DNA of 11,900 bases, taken from the NCBI GenBank assembly GCA_023433185.1, contig JAEZEN010000635.1, forward strand, positions 1-11,900, read 5' to 3'. This document shows, piece by piece, positions 1 through 7,381 of this stretch. The stretch is from Pseudomonadota bacterium. Its GTDB lineage: Bacteria; Pseudomonadota; Alphaproteobacteria; Rhizobiales; Kaistiaceae. The translations under genes and the position numbers were made by a program. The notes under the pieces were generated by a model. It was given only the letters and a program-made list of their open reading frames with translations. It had not been told where the DNA came from and did no database searches. Numbering within the stretch: position 1 is the first letter of the stretch; every line of letters starts with the position of its first letter.

Positions 1-323
1 ATCTTGAACGGCGCGCCCTCGGCGACGGCGGCGGCGGTGTAGTCGGCGGCGGAGATGCCCATCAGCGCCTGGCCGCTGACCACCGGCGGCTCGACCGGTG
101 CATTGGGGCCGCCGGAGGCGAGGGAGACGTCGAGTCCCTCGGCAGACCAGAAACCCTTGTCCTTGGCGATGTAGCTGCCGCCGAACTGGACCGACGGCAA
201 CCAGGAGAGCTGGAAGCCGACGGGGGTATCGGCGAAGGCGAGGCGCGGTCCAAGCGCCAGTGTTCCGATGCCGGCGCCGATCAGGCGGATGGCGTCGCGG
301 CGGTTCAGATCCCAACGGGCCAT
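1..323 (-). CDS. ABC transporter solute-binding protein, NMT1/THI5-like (partial, N-terminus only)
   Basis: The first 107 residues of a periplasmic solute-binding protein are visible; the rest lies beyond the left edge. The N-terminus has a twin-arginine-type signal: R8-R9 followed by a hydrophobic stretch to about residue 28, with likely cleavage near A29-F30-A31. The mature start resembles the NMT1/THI5 family (nitrate, sulfonate, taurine and pyrimidine-precursor binders): an aromatic 'SWLP' segment at 40-43, 'AKDKGFW' at 53-59, then 'EGLDV'. It is paralogous to the binding protein at 1363-2355. An AAGGAG ribosome site at 330-335 sits 6 nt before the ATG at 323, which fixes the start. It lies 43 nt after the oxygenase gene on the same strand, so it is probably the third gene of that unit, and permease and ATPase genes may follow outside the window. 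The ligand is unknown. The family call is fairly sure. Confidence 0.8.
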   Translation of the reverse strand, partial: MARWDLNRRDAIRLIGAGIGTLALGPRLAFADTPVGFQLSWLPSVQFGGSYIAKDKGFWSAEGLDVSLASGGPNAPVEPPVVSGQALMGISAADYTAAAVAEGAPFK

Positions 324-366
324 GGCGTTCTCCTTGAGGGTAGGCGGGCAGGTGCCCGCGTGACGG

Positions 367-1341
367 TCAGCTACCGGGTCGAAGTTCCATCGATGCGGCG
401 ATCTTGGCGCGAACATAGTCGCCGGCGGTGATCGGTTCGAAGAGCGGCGGGTTCTCGGCGTCGGTGCAACTGGGAAGGCAGGACACCTCCCAGTTCTCGT
501 TCGGCCCGGTGAAGGCGACCATCGACAGACGCCGCGTCGAGCCCGTGAGGCCGCGGTCGGGATTGGAGACCCGGTGCAGCGTCGAGCGCCACCGGTTGTT
601 GGTCCAGCGGGCCATCAGGTCGCCGACATTGATCACGAAGGACTCGGGCACGACGCCCGCCTCCTTCCATTCGCCGTCGGCGTCCCTGATCTGCAGCCCG
701 CCCGGCGCGGCATCCTGGCGGAGGATGGTCAGCGCGCCGTAGTCATGGTGCTCGCCGTAACGCATCTGGCCCGGCAGCGGCGGCTCGACCTGGTCGGGAT
801 AGTTGACGAAGCGGAGCACCAGCGCCGGGTCCCGGTAGGCGTCGTCCAAGAACGTCTCCGGCAGATCGAGGGCGAGCGCCGACATCCGGGCCAGGCGATC
901 CGTGAGCGCCACCATCTCCCGGGTCCAGTCGTTGACGAGGCCGCGGAGCCGCGCGGGCTGTTCGGGCCAGATGTTCGGCCGGGCGCCCGGCATCTCCTCG
1001 CGATGCGGGGCGGAGAAGACCAGCGCCTCGCAGAGGTCGGGGGGCGTCTCGCCCGTCAGCGTTTTGGCGACGCTCTCGATGCCGATCGGCAGGTAGCCGC
1101 GCCCCTTCGCCTTCTCCGGAGGAGTATAGCGGGACTTCTCGGCGTAGGGTTCGAGGAAGAATTCGGTGAGCGTGTCGTAAAGCCCGGTGGCGAGCGCCTC
1201 CGGGACGCCGTGGCCGACGACGACCGCGAAACCGGTGCTCTCGAAGGCATCGCCGAAGGCGCGGGCGACGCGCTTCCGTGCCACCTCGTCGCCGTGAATG
1301 AACGGCTCGATATCGACGATCGCGAGCTTCATCTGGGCCAT
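367..1341 (-). CDS. 2-oxoglutarate/Fe(II)-dependent oxygenase, isopenicillin N synthase-like family
   Basis: A 324-residue cytosolic non-heme iron oxygenase of usual family length. The N-terminal DIOX_N-type region covers roughly residues 8-130, with 'GFAVVVGHGV' at 37-46 typical of the family. The C-terminal double-stranded beta-helix domain holds the iron ligands H198 and D200 (in 'GEHHDYG') and H256 (in 'STLHRV'), plus the R271-x-S273 pair that binds the carboxylate of 2-oxoglutarate. Relatives hydroxylate, desaturate or cleave many small molecules, or make ethylene, so no substrate can be named. It lies 21 nt downstream of one solute-binding protein gene and 43 nt upstream of another on the same strand, so it probably acts on the imported compound (inference). 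A second in-frame ATG three codons in (M4) is possible. Confidence 0.85.
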   Translation of the reverse strand: MAQMKLAIVDIEPFIHGDEVARKRVARAFGDAFESTGFAVVVGHGVPEALATGLYDTLTEFFLEPYAEKSRYTPPEKAKGRGYLPIGIESVAKTLTGETPPDLCEALVFSAPHREEMPGARPNIWPEQPARLRGLVNDWTREMVALTDRLARMSALALDLPETFLDDAYRDPALVLRFVNYPDQVEPPLPGQMRYGEHHDYGALTILRQDAAPGGLQIRDADGEWKEAGVVPESFVINVGDLMARWTNNRWRSTLHRVSNPDRGLTGSTRRLSMVAFTGPNENWEVSCLPSCTDAENPPLFEPITAGDYVRAKIAASMELRPGS

Positions 1342-1362
1342 GGAGTCGGTCCTCCCCGATGG

Positions 1363-2355
1363 TCAGTTGGCGTTCTTCGGCAGATAGTCGAGAGAATAAG
1401 CGGCCTTGTAGTCGAGGGTTTCCGGGTAGATTCCCGAGGCGACCATGAGGTCGAAGAATTCCTTCCACCGCGCATCGGACATCGCACCGATGCCGTCGGT
1501 CTCGGCGTCCCCGCTGAGCACCAATCCGCGGTCGATCATCTGCTTGAGCTTGAAGTGGAAGAGTTCCTCGCTGTGGTCGGGGTTCTCCGCCATCACGGCC
1601 TGCATCGCCTCGGCATAGTCGCCGGCGATGCACTGGCGGTACCCCTCCGCGGTGGCGGCGAGGAAGGCGGCGACCGCGTCGGCGTTCTCCTCGAGAAAGG
1701 CCGTGCTGCCGAACACCGTTGTGGCGTAGTTCTGGTAGCCGTAGTCGGCGAGCAGGATCGACACCGGCGGCTCCGGAAGCTCGGCGCCGAGAAGCAGCGC
1801 ATCCTCGGTGATGTAGCCCTGCTGCACGGCACTCGGGTCGGCGAGGAAGGGGGCGGCGGAATAGGTATAGGCGCGGACCTGCTCGTCAGAGAAGCCGAAG
1901 CTCGCCTTGAGGAACTGCCAGAACTCCAGCTGCGAGAACTTGGCGATCATGATCGGGCGGCCCTTGAGGTCTTCGAGGGTCTCGACGCCCTGACCCGGAT
2001 GGGCGACCAGGGTTTGCGGGTCCTTCTGAAAGAAGGCAGCAACGGTCTTGGCCTCGATGCCCTCGTTGAGCATGTTCAGCGTGGTGAAGCTCGACCCCAT
2101 GCCGAGATCGAGCGTGCCGGCGGCGACGAGGAGCGGGATGTTGCGGTCGGGGCCGCCTGGCTCGATCGTCACGTCGAGGCCGGCCGCTTCGTAGAGGCCC
2201 TTGCCGGCGGCCTGGTAGAAGCCACAGTGTTCGCCCTGCGCCAGCCAGTTGAGCCCGTAGACGATCTTCGTCGGGGTGTCGGCCTCCGCCATCGTGGTGA
2301 AGGCCGCGCAGGCGAGGGCGGTGGCTGCGAGCAAGCGCGTGGGGCGTGGTGGCAT
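1363..2355 (-). CDS. ABC transporter solute-binding protein, NMT1/THI5-like
   Basis: A 330-residue exported binding protein with a Sec signal: basic start, hydrophobic core at residues 8-22, likely cleavage after 'AEA' (23-25). The mature protein begins 'TKIVYGLNW' and carries the NMT1/THI5-type segments 'GFYQAAGKGLY' (45-55), 'GLDVTI' (59-64) and, near 178-185, a 'VQQGYITE' motif seen in thiamine-precursor and related binders. The eukaryotic THI5 cysteine cluster is absent. The ATG at 2355 was chosen because a GAGGA ribosome site lies at 2364-2368, 8 nt upstream; an ATG five codons earlier (2370) has no visible site. The long open frame upstream of it is the shadow of the LysR gene. It is first in a minus-strand unit followed by an oxygenase and a second binding protein, and divergent from the LysR gene. 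The substrate is unknown; a nitrogenous heterocycle or sulfonate is only a family-level guess. Confidence 0.85.
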   Translation of the reverse strand: MPPRPTRLLAATALACAAFTTMAEADTPTKIVYGLNWLAQGEHCGFYQAAGKGLYEAAGLDVTIEPGGPDRNIPLLVAAGTLDLGMGSSFTTLNMLNEGIEAKTVAAFFQKDPQTLVAHPGQGVETLEDLKGRPIMIAKFSQLEFWQFLKASFGFSDEQVRAYTYSAAPFLADPSAVQQGYITEDALLLGAELPEPPVSILLADYGYQNYATTVFGSTAFLEENADAVAAFLAATAEGYRQCIAGDYAEAMQAVMAENPDHSEELFHFKLKQMIDRGLVLSGDAETDGIGAMSDARWKEFFDLMVASGIYPETLDYKAAYSLDYLPKNAN

Positions 2356-2556
2356 CACGATGGTCCTCATTCGCCGGCGGTCCCGAGGGCTCTTCGGCAG
2401 TGGAGCGGCTTCCAGCGTTGCATTCCAGCGGCTTTTTTCTGTCGGGGTGTACGCTTTTGGGTAGCAGTGCTCTAATGTGGGGCAGAGTTCCGCGGTTTTG
2501 GGCCGGCTGTCTATTCCGTGGGCACCGAGCGGACGCGGGACGAATGCGGGATCGTC
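2356..2556. promoter_or_regulatory. Divergent intergenic region between LysR gene and binding-protein operon
   Basis: This 201-bp gap must hold the promoters for both divergent units. It contains a direct repeat of AGCGGCTT (2404-2411 and 2427-2434, 23 bp apart, about two helical turns) and a LysR-type T-N11-A site at 2462-2474. A TCTAAT hexamer at 2471-2476 could be a -10 element for the LysR gene, but no good -35 is visible. I found no convincing sigma-70 promoter for the leftward operon. Confidence 0.4.
2462..2474. promoter_or_regulatory. Candidate LysR-type binding box (T-N11-A with internal dyad)
   Basis: T2462 and A2474 are separated by 11 bases that contain the perfect dyad AGCA-G-TGCT (2463-2471). 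LysR-type regulators classically bind T-N11-A sites in the gap with a divergently transcribed target. The box overlaps the possible TCTAAT -10 of the LysR gene, which would fit autorepression. T-N11-A is a loose pattern, so this is weak evidence. Confidence 0.3.
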
Positions 2557-3492
2557 ATGTTTCACGCGCGCATGCTTCGCTATCTCGACGAGGTCGTCAG
2601 GGCGGGTTCGATCCGACAGGCCGCGGAGCGCCTGCATGTCTCGGCGTCGTCGATCAACCGGCAGATCATCGCGCTGGAGGAAGAGCTCGGCATGCAGATC
2701 TTCCATCGCCTGCCGCGACGCATGCGGCCGACGGCGGCGGGGGAGATCCTGATCTCCCATATCCGCGAGACTCTGAAGGCCTATGAGCGGGTGCAGGCCC
2801 GCCTCGAGGAGTTGCGCGGCATCCGCGGTGGCGAGGTCAGGATCGCTGCGATGCACGGCATCGCTGGCGGTGTCCTGCGGCCGGTGGTGGCGAACTTCCG
2901 CCGGAACCACCCCGGCGTGATGATCACGATCAGCGCCCATGTCGGACAGGGGATTGTCGATGCCCTGCTTGCGGGCGAGGCCGATCTCGGGCTCGGCTAC
3001 AAGCTGCCGGACAATCCCAACCTCGTCGCCACGGCGGTCTTCCCGACCCAGATGGGGGCGATCGTGGCCCCTTCCCACCCGCTCGCGCTCCGCTCGCCGG
3101 TCCGGCTTTCGGACTGCCTCGAACACCCCATCGTCCTTGCCGACGAGACGATGACCATCCACCGGCTGATCGCCGACGGGTTCTCCCGGGCGGGGCTCTC
3201 GTTCCGCCCGAACTACCTGTCGAACTCGGTCGAGTTCATGAAGTCGATGGCGCGGTCGGGCGAAGCCCTGACCTTCCTGAGCCGCATCGACGTCGCCGAG
3301 GACCAGCGCGAGGGATCGCTCGTCTTCGTCCCCGTCCAGGGCCACTACATCCGGCGCCAGGAGCTGACCATGGCGCGCCGGGCGCGGGGCGGTACCGTCG
3401 ATCCGGCGGTGAGCGTGGTCGAGGAAGACATCCGCACGGCCCTGAAGCGCCTCGAGGACGAGGCCATCGTGGCTGCAGAGCCATCGATGTGA
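2557..3492 (+). CDS. LysR-family transcriptional regulator
   Basis: A 311-residue LysR-type regulator of normal length. The N-terminal winged HTH spans about residues 6-65: 'MLRYLDEVVRAGSIRQAAERL', then 'SASSINRQI' as the recognition helix region, then 'RRMRPTAAGE'. A linker helix (70-90) leads to a periplasmic-binding-like effector domain from about 95 to 300. The ATG at 2557 is preferred; a GTG at 2518 would add 13 residues with no family match, and an ATG at 2572 is also possible. No strong ribosome site is seen. The gene is divergent from the solute-binding protein/oxygenase unit, the usual arrangement for a LysR activator and its target (inference). Its TGA ends at 3492, directly abutting the stop codon of the convergent FAD oxidase gene, with no base between. 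Confidence 0.88.
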   Translation: MFHARMLRYLDEVVRAGSIRQAAERLHVSASSINRQIIALEEELGMQIFHRLPRRMRPTAAGEILISHIRETLKAYERVQARLEELRGIRGGEVRIAAMHGIAGGVLRPVVANFRRNHPGVMITISAHVGQGIVDALLAGEADLGLGYKLPDNPNLVATAVFPTQMGAIVAPSHPLALRSPVRLSDCLEHPIVLADETMTIHRLIADGFSRAGLSFRPNYLSNSVEFMKSMARSGEALTFLSRIDVAEDQREGSLVFVPVQGHYIRRQELTMARRARGGTVDPAVSVVEEDIRTALKRLEDEAIVAAEPSM

Positions 3493-4878
3493 TCAGGTCG
3501 GGGCAGCGTACATGAAGCTCACCGGCTTGCGGATGCCGTCATAGTCGGGATCGTCCCAGGCGATCATCTTGCCCGGATTGAGCAGTCCCTTGGGATCGGC
3601 GCGGTGCTTGAAGGCGAGCTGCGCCGGGTCCACCTGCTTCATGCCGCCACCCTCGAGCGTGTAGGCGTGCGGGTCGAATACCGGGAAGCCGCGCGCGTCG
3701 AACCAGTCCATGATCTCGCGGAGCCGGGCTTCGCTCGTGTAGCGCACGAGCTGGAGCCCGAAGCAGCCGATATGGTCGCCGAAGTTGATGTATTCGAGGT
3801 GCATGGGCACCTCGTCGCCGAAAAGGGCGAACGATTCCTTCACCCCCTTCCATCGGTCGGGGCCGGCGAACAGCACCTGCAGATACGTCACCGACCGGTC
3901 GAACTTGAGGGCGCGCAGCGTCGTGTGGTTCCAGGCATATTCGAAGATCGGATCGATGCCGGCCACGCGATCCCCGTCGGAGCGGTAGGCGACGCGGGCG
4001 CCCGGAACGCCGGCGATCAGCTCCGCCACCGTCTCGACGTCCTCGCGCGCGATCATCAGCAGCAGGGCGTGGTCGTCGCGCTCCATCCCGGCGGCGATCG
4101 CTTCGAAGTAGTCCCTGGGCACGGGCGCGGCGACGAGCGACACCAGCCGCTTCTGGATGCCCGGCTGCTCGGCGATCACCCGGCCGAGATCGGCCGCCGG
4201 CATGAAGCCGGGCACGGCCACGAGGAGGTCGACCCAGTCCACGGCGGGCGCGAGCGGCAGTTCGAGCGCGGTGATGACGCCGTTGGTGCCGTAGGCGTGG
4301 TTGACCTGCTGGACGTCGCGGCCGCGCAGTTCGATCACCTGCGGCTCCGCCTCCATGGTGACCACCCGCGCCGCGACCAGATTGCCTGGATCGCGGAGCA
4401 GGCCCCAGGTGACCGAGCCGATACCGGACGACCCGCCGGCGATGTAGCCGCCGATGGTCGCCAGCCGCATCGTCGAGGGGAACATCCTCAGTTCGCCGCC
4501 GGTGCCCTCCCGGCAGGCCTTCTCGAGCGCGCCGATGGTGATGCCGGGCCCGGTCCGGACGCGCCCGGGACGCATCCACTCGATCCTGTCGATCTCCTTC
4601 ATGTCGAGGATGACGCCGCCCTTGAGCGGCACCGCCTGGCCGTAGTTGCCGGTGCCCGCGCCGCGCACGGTCACCGGGATGTCCAGGGCGTTGCAGGTGC
4701 GGAGCACCGTGATCACGTCGGCTTCGTCGCGGGGGACGACGACGATGTTGCCGAAGCGGTCGTCCAGTTCCTGCTTGAGTATCGGGCTGTACCAGAAGTA
4801 GTCCCGGCTCCGACGCCGCACCGTGGTGCGATCGGTGATGACCGGGACGCTGCCGAAGGCCTGGGCGATGTCATCCAT
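3493..4878 (-). CDS. FAD-linked oxidase, GlcD/VAO-type family
   Basis: A 461-residue flavoenzyme. The FAD_binding_4 (PCMH) domain covers about 40-210: 'VTVRGAGTGNYGQ' (69-81) is the pyrophosphate-binding loop, 'ATIGGYIAGGSSGIGS' (140-155) the second FAD contact, and 'AYGTNGVITALEL' (195-207) the end of the domain. The C-terminus has 'LLNPGKMI', the hallmark ending of glycolate/D-lactate-type oxidases. No histidine stands in the first loop, so covalent histidyl-FAD is not obvious. Relatives oxidise alpha-hydroxy acids such as glycolate or D-lactate, sugar acids, or phenols. A GGGAG site at 4886-4890, 7 nt before the ATG at 4878, supports the start. It is the last gene after the aldo/keto reductase and enolase-superfamily genes, with a 117-nt gap, so it may oxidise a hydroxy-acid product of that route (inference). 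Confidence 0.82.
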   Translation of the reverse strand: MDDIAQAFGSVPVITDRTTVRRRSRDYFWYSPILKQELDDRFGNIVVVPRDEADVITVLRTCNALDIPVTVRGAGTGNYGQAVPLKGGVILDMKEIDRIEWMRPGRVRTGPGITIGALEKACREGTGGELRMFPSTMRLATIGGYIAGGSSGIGSVTWGLLRDPGNLVAARVVTMEAEPQVIELRGRDVQQVNHAYGTNGVITALELPLAPAVDWVDLLVAVPGFMPAADLGRVIAEQPGIQKRLVSLVAAPVPRDYFEAIAAGMERDDHALLLMIAREDVETVAELIAGVPGARVAYRSDGDRVAGIDPIFEYAWNHTTLRALKFDRSVTYLQVLFAGPDRWKGVKESFALFGDEVPMHLEYINFGDHIGCFGLQLVRYTSEARLREIMDWFDARGFPVFDPHAYTLEGGGMKQVDPAQLAFKHRADPKGLLNPGKMIAWDDPDYDGIRKPVSFMYAAPT

Positions 4879-4956
4879 GCGCGTGCTCCCGTCGCGAGGC
4901 GATGAGCAACGAATAGCGGAGATAGGCGCACGCCCTGGACCATCGAATATCGCTCG

Positions 4957-4982
4957 CCCCGCTGCCGCGGAGGCAGCGGTGG
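4957..4982 (-). terminator. GC-rich hairpin after the dehydratase-like gene
   Basis: A perfect 8-bp stem (4959-4966 with 4972-4979; CCGCTGCC against GGCAGCGG) has a 5-nt loop, and skipping a one-base bulge at 4980 adds two more pairs. It begins about 15 nt after the stop codon of the enolase-superfamily gene. No T-run follows on the minus strand, so it may be a weak terminator, an RNA stabiliser or an attenuating element inside the unit. Confidence 0.4.
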
Positions 4983-4995
4983 GCGATGGCGCGGC

Positions 4996-6168
4996 TCAGG
5001 TCCGCCTGAAACCGCCAGCTTCGTGCTCGGGGAAAATCTCGGCATAGGTCTCGCCGGCGACGTAGGGGAAGCGGGCGAAGGCGCTTTCGTCGATGGTGAC
5101 GCCGAGGCCCGGACCGTCCGGCACCGCGATCCGGCCATCGACGATGTGGGCGAGGTCGAAGACCGGCTCGGGCATCAGTTCGTCGCGCACCGGCAGGGAC
5201 GGATCGATGTCGTATTCGAACAGCGGGCAGCCGGCCGCGGCCGCCCAGTGGAGGCCGGCGGCGAGGCCGATCGGCGTCGGGCTGCCGGTATGCGGGACGA
5301 CCACGATGTCGTGGAGCCGGGCGATGGTGGCGATTTCCATGCAGGCGAGGATCCCGCCGCAGAGGCAGGGGTCCGGCTCGAAGACCTGGGCGGCGCCGTC
5401 CATGGCGATCTGCTGGTACTGGTGCGGCGAGTAGACCCGCTCGCCGACGGCGATCTTCACCGGCGAGAGGCTGCCGAGCCGCTTCAATCCGACGGTCTGG
5501 TATTGCGGCGACGGTTCCTCGAAGAAGAAGATGTCGAACGGCTCCAGCTTCCGCGCGAGGGTGAGGGCATCGTCGGTCGAATAGCCCCAGTAGGCGTCGA
5601 CCATGATCTTGACGTCGGGGCCGACATGCTTGCGCACGGCCGCCACCCGCTCGACCGCTTCGGGGATTCCGACGTCCAGCCGGACCTTCACGGCCTTGAA
5701 CCCGCGGGCGAGGCAGGCGTCGTAGTATTCCCCGTACCATGTGGTCGGCGCCTCGAACATCGTGGTGCCGGTGCCGTAGACGGGGAGGGTGGTCGGCGCC
5801 GCGCCGAGGAGTCGGCAGACGGGGAGGCCGACGCTCTTGCCGAGCAGATCCCACAGGGCGATCTCGATGCCGCCGATCACCTGGGACGTCACGCCTTCCC
5901 ATCCGAGATAGCCGTCGAGCAGGACCTTCATGTCCGTGACGCGGCGGCGGATGTCGAGGGCATCCTTGCCGACCAGGTTGCGGGCGACGACGTCCTCGAT
6001 GATGGTCTTGATGACGGTGGGGTAGGAGTGGCCGTAGTTGCTCGAGGCTTCGCCGTAGCCGACGAGGCCGCCTTCGCCCTCCACCCTGATCAGCGCGTAG
6101 GTCCGCTGCATCGGTGGGTCGATCTTGCGGTGGCCGAGGAGGATGACGTCGAGGCTTGTCAGTCGCAT
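4996..6168 (-). CDS. Enolase-superfamily (mandelate racemase/muconate lactonizing group) probable sugar-acid dehydratase
   Basis: A 390-residue protein with the two-domain enolase-superfamily layout: capping domain at about 1-125 and C-terminal, then a (beta/alpha)-barrel. Metal ligands D191 ('VDAYWGY'), E217 ('FFEEPS') and E243 ('VGERVY') are present. The mandelate racemase-type His-Asp dyad is H293 ('VPHTGS') with D266 ('EPDPCLCGG'), and E318 matches the electrophilic glutamate. The usual K-x-K on the second strand is K161-V-R163, so the second lysine is arginine. The family removes a proton alpha to a carboxylate; many relatives dehydrate sugar acids to 2-keto-3-deoxy acids. The ATG at 6168 is preferred over the longer open frame because it begins the conserved domain and has GGAG at 6177-6180, 8 nt upstream. 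It follows the aldo/keto reductase gene by 74 nt. The substrate is unknown. Confidence 0.85.
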   Translation of the reverse strand: MRLTSLDVILLGHRKIDPPMQRTYALIRVEGEGGLVGYGEASSNYGHSYPTVIKTIIEDVVARNLVGKDALDIRRRVTDMKVLLDGYLGWEGVTSQVIGGIEIALWDLLGKSVGLPVCRLLGAAPTTLPVYGTGTTMFEAPTTWYGEYYDACLARGFKAVKVRLDVGIPEAVERVAAVRKHVGPDVKIMVDAYWGYSTDDALTLARKLEPFDIFFFEEPSPQYQTVGLKRLGSLSPVKIAVGERVYSPHQYQQIAMDGAAQVFEPDPCLCGGILACMEIATIARLHDIVVVPHTGSPTPIGLAAGLHWAAAAGCPLFEYDIDPSLPVRDELMPEPVFDLAHIVDGRIAVPDGPGLGVTIDESAFARFPYVAGETYAEIFPEHEAGGFRRT

Positions 6169-6242
6169 GGGCCTTGCTCCGGGTAAGCCGTATCCTGGCG
6201 GGCGTGGCGGGGGCGCGACGGTCGACCTCGGGAAGGAGGTCC

Positions 6243-7238
6243 CTAGCCCGGAACCGGCGCGTTCGCCATCAGCAGGTCCTCGCTCCGGAGGTCGCTCCAG
6301 AGCGATCTGGGGATGTCGAGACTGAACCAATCGAGGATCTGGTTCAACTCGGCGGCGGAGCGCGGGCCGGGAATGACGCTCGCGACCACCGGATGAGCGA
6401 GGGGGAACTGGAGGGCCGCGGCGCCGAGCGGCACGCCATGGCTGTCGCAGACCCTGGCGATGGCTTCGACCCGCGCCATCACTTCCGCCGGGGCGGGGGC
6501 GTAGTTCCAGAGGTTCCGGCCGACGAGGATCCCGGAATTGAACGGACCGCCGACGACGATCGAGGCGCCGTGCTCGGCGACCGCCGGCAGGAGATCGGCG
6601 ACCGGTTCCTGTTCGAGAAGCGTGTAGCGGCCGGCGAGGAGAAAGACGTCCCAATCCCCGTGTTCAAGCGCCTCCGCGATGGGGTGGGCGTCGTTCACGC
6701 CGATGCCGATCGCGCCGATGTCGCCGTTCCGGCGCAGTTCCGCCAGCGCCTTGTACGCGCCGTCCATCGCCTGCCGGTGCATCTTCGGCTGGGTCTCGGC
6801 GCCGTGCGTCGCGGTGTCGATGTCGTGGATGTAGAGGATGTCGATGCGGTTGAGGCCGAGGCGCTGCAGGCTGTCCTCGTAGGACCGCATCGTGCTGTCA
6901 TAGGAATAGTCGTACCACGGCTCGAACGGAAAGGGGGTCGCCGGGTCCGCCGGCGCATCGCCGGCCGCGACCGGCCTGAGACGCCGCCCGACCTTGCTTG
7001 ACAGCCGCCAGCCGCCCCGCCGGCGCAACTCGTCGCCGACCAGATGCTCCGAGCGGCCGCTGCCGTAGAACGGAGCCGTGTCGAAGTACCGGATTCCGGC
7101 ATCGTAGGCGCGACGGACGGCCTCGCGCCCCTCACTGTCGGTCAGCGCCGCCATGCCGCCGCCGATCGTCGCTCCCCCGAAGCCGAGCACCGTGACGTCG
7201 ATCGAGGTCCTTCCGATCCGCCGCGCATCGAATTGCAT
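6243..7238 (-). CDS. Aldo/keto reductase, aldose 1-dehydrogenase-like
   Basis: A 331-residue aldo/keto reductase. The catalytic tetrad is complete: D53 and Y58 in 'YFDTAPFYGSG', K82 in 'SSKVGR' and H138 in 'YIHDID'. The start 'RRIGRTSIDVTVLGFGGA' and the length match the L-fucose/D-threo-aldose 1-dehydrogenase and pyridoxal 4-dehydrogenase branch, whose members oxidise an aldose to its lactone with NAD(P) (family knowledge). The ATG at 7238 has GAGGAG at 7246-7251, 7 nt upstream; the longer frame upstream is non-coding sequence. It is first in a minus-strand unit with a sugar-acid dehydratase-like gene and a FAD oxidase. That order suits sugar to lactone/acid to keto-deoxy acid (inference). 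A 6-bp hairpin (6224-6229 with 6236-6241) lies just after the stop. Confidence 0.85.
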   Translation of the reverse strand: MQFDARRIGRTSIDVTVLGFGGATIGGGMAALTDSEGREAVRRAYDAGIRYFDTAPFYGSGRSEHLVGDELRRRGGWRLSSKVGRRLRPVAAGDAPADPATPFPFEPWYDYSYDSTMRSYEDSLQRLGLNRIDILYIHDIDTATHGAETQPKMHRQAMDGAYKALAELRRNGDIGAIGIGVNDAHPIAEALEHGDWDVFLLAGRYTLLEQEPVADLLPAVAEHGASIVVGGPFNSGILVGRNLWNYAPAPAEVMARVEAIARVCDSHGVPLGAAALQFPLAHPVVASVIPGPRSAAELNQILDWFSLDIPRSLWSDLRSEDLLMANAPVPG

Positions 7239-7264
7239 TTCGGGTCTCCTCGGTCGGTCCGCGT

Positions 7265-7282
7265 CAGGGGAGGTTCCCCCTG
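7265..7282 (-). promoter_or_regulatory. Small hairpin in the probable aldo/keto reductase leader
   Basis: CAGGGG (7265-7270) pairs with CCCCTG (7277-7282) around a 6-nt loop, 13 nt upstream of the GAGGAG ribosome site of the aldo/keto reductase. It could stabilise the leader or affect translation. In GC-rich DNA a 6-bp stem can arise by chance. Confidence 0.3.
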
Positions 7283-7354
7283 TAGCGGCAAATCGGCCGC
7301 GGCTCCACCCGTGTCGGAAGCGCGGATGGGCGGCGCAACTGGTCATACGGTTCG

Positions 7355-7366
7355 ATCCCGCGGGAT
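7355..7366. promoter_or_regulatory. Perfect 12-bp palindrome upstream of aldo/keto reductase unit
   Basis: ATCCCGCGGGAT is a perfect 12-bp dyad, 116 bp upstream of the aldo/keto reductase start. A dimeric repressor could use such a site as an operator. No regulator gene lies next to it, and no clear promoter is visible between it and the gene. Confidence 0.35.
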
Positions 7367-7381
7367 GACAGGCCGGGGCTC

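Noticed and set aside
574..2475. 633-aa open frame on the plus strand, opposite the oxygenase and binding-protein genes
   Set aside because: It lies wholly opposite two genes with clear family motifs, is rich in R/G/E/V/H as expected of antisense frames in GC-rich DNA, and has no domain or ribosome site.
2371..3345. N-terminal extension of the binding-protein frame opposite the LysR gene
   Set aside because: The LysR protein has full family identity on the other strand; the signal peptide and GAGGA site place the binding-protein start at 2355.
3604..4905. 433-aa open frame antisense to the FAD oxidase
   Set aside because: Composition typical of an antisense shadow (H, R, E, V, G runs) with no recognisable motif, while the minus-strand frame carries complete FAD motifs.
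5023..6186. 387-aa open frame antisense to the enolase-superfamily gene
   Set aside because: The minus-strand product has every catalytic residue of its family; the plus frame has none and no ribosome site.
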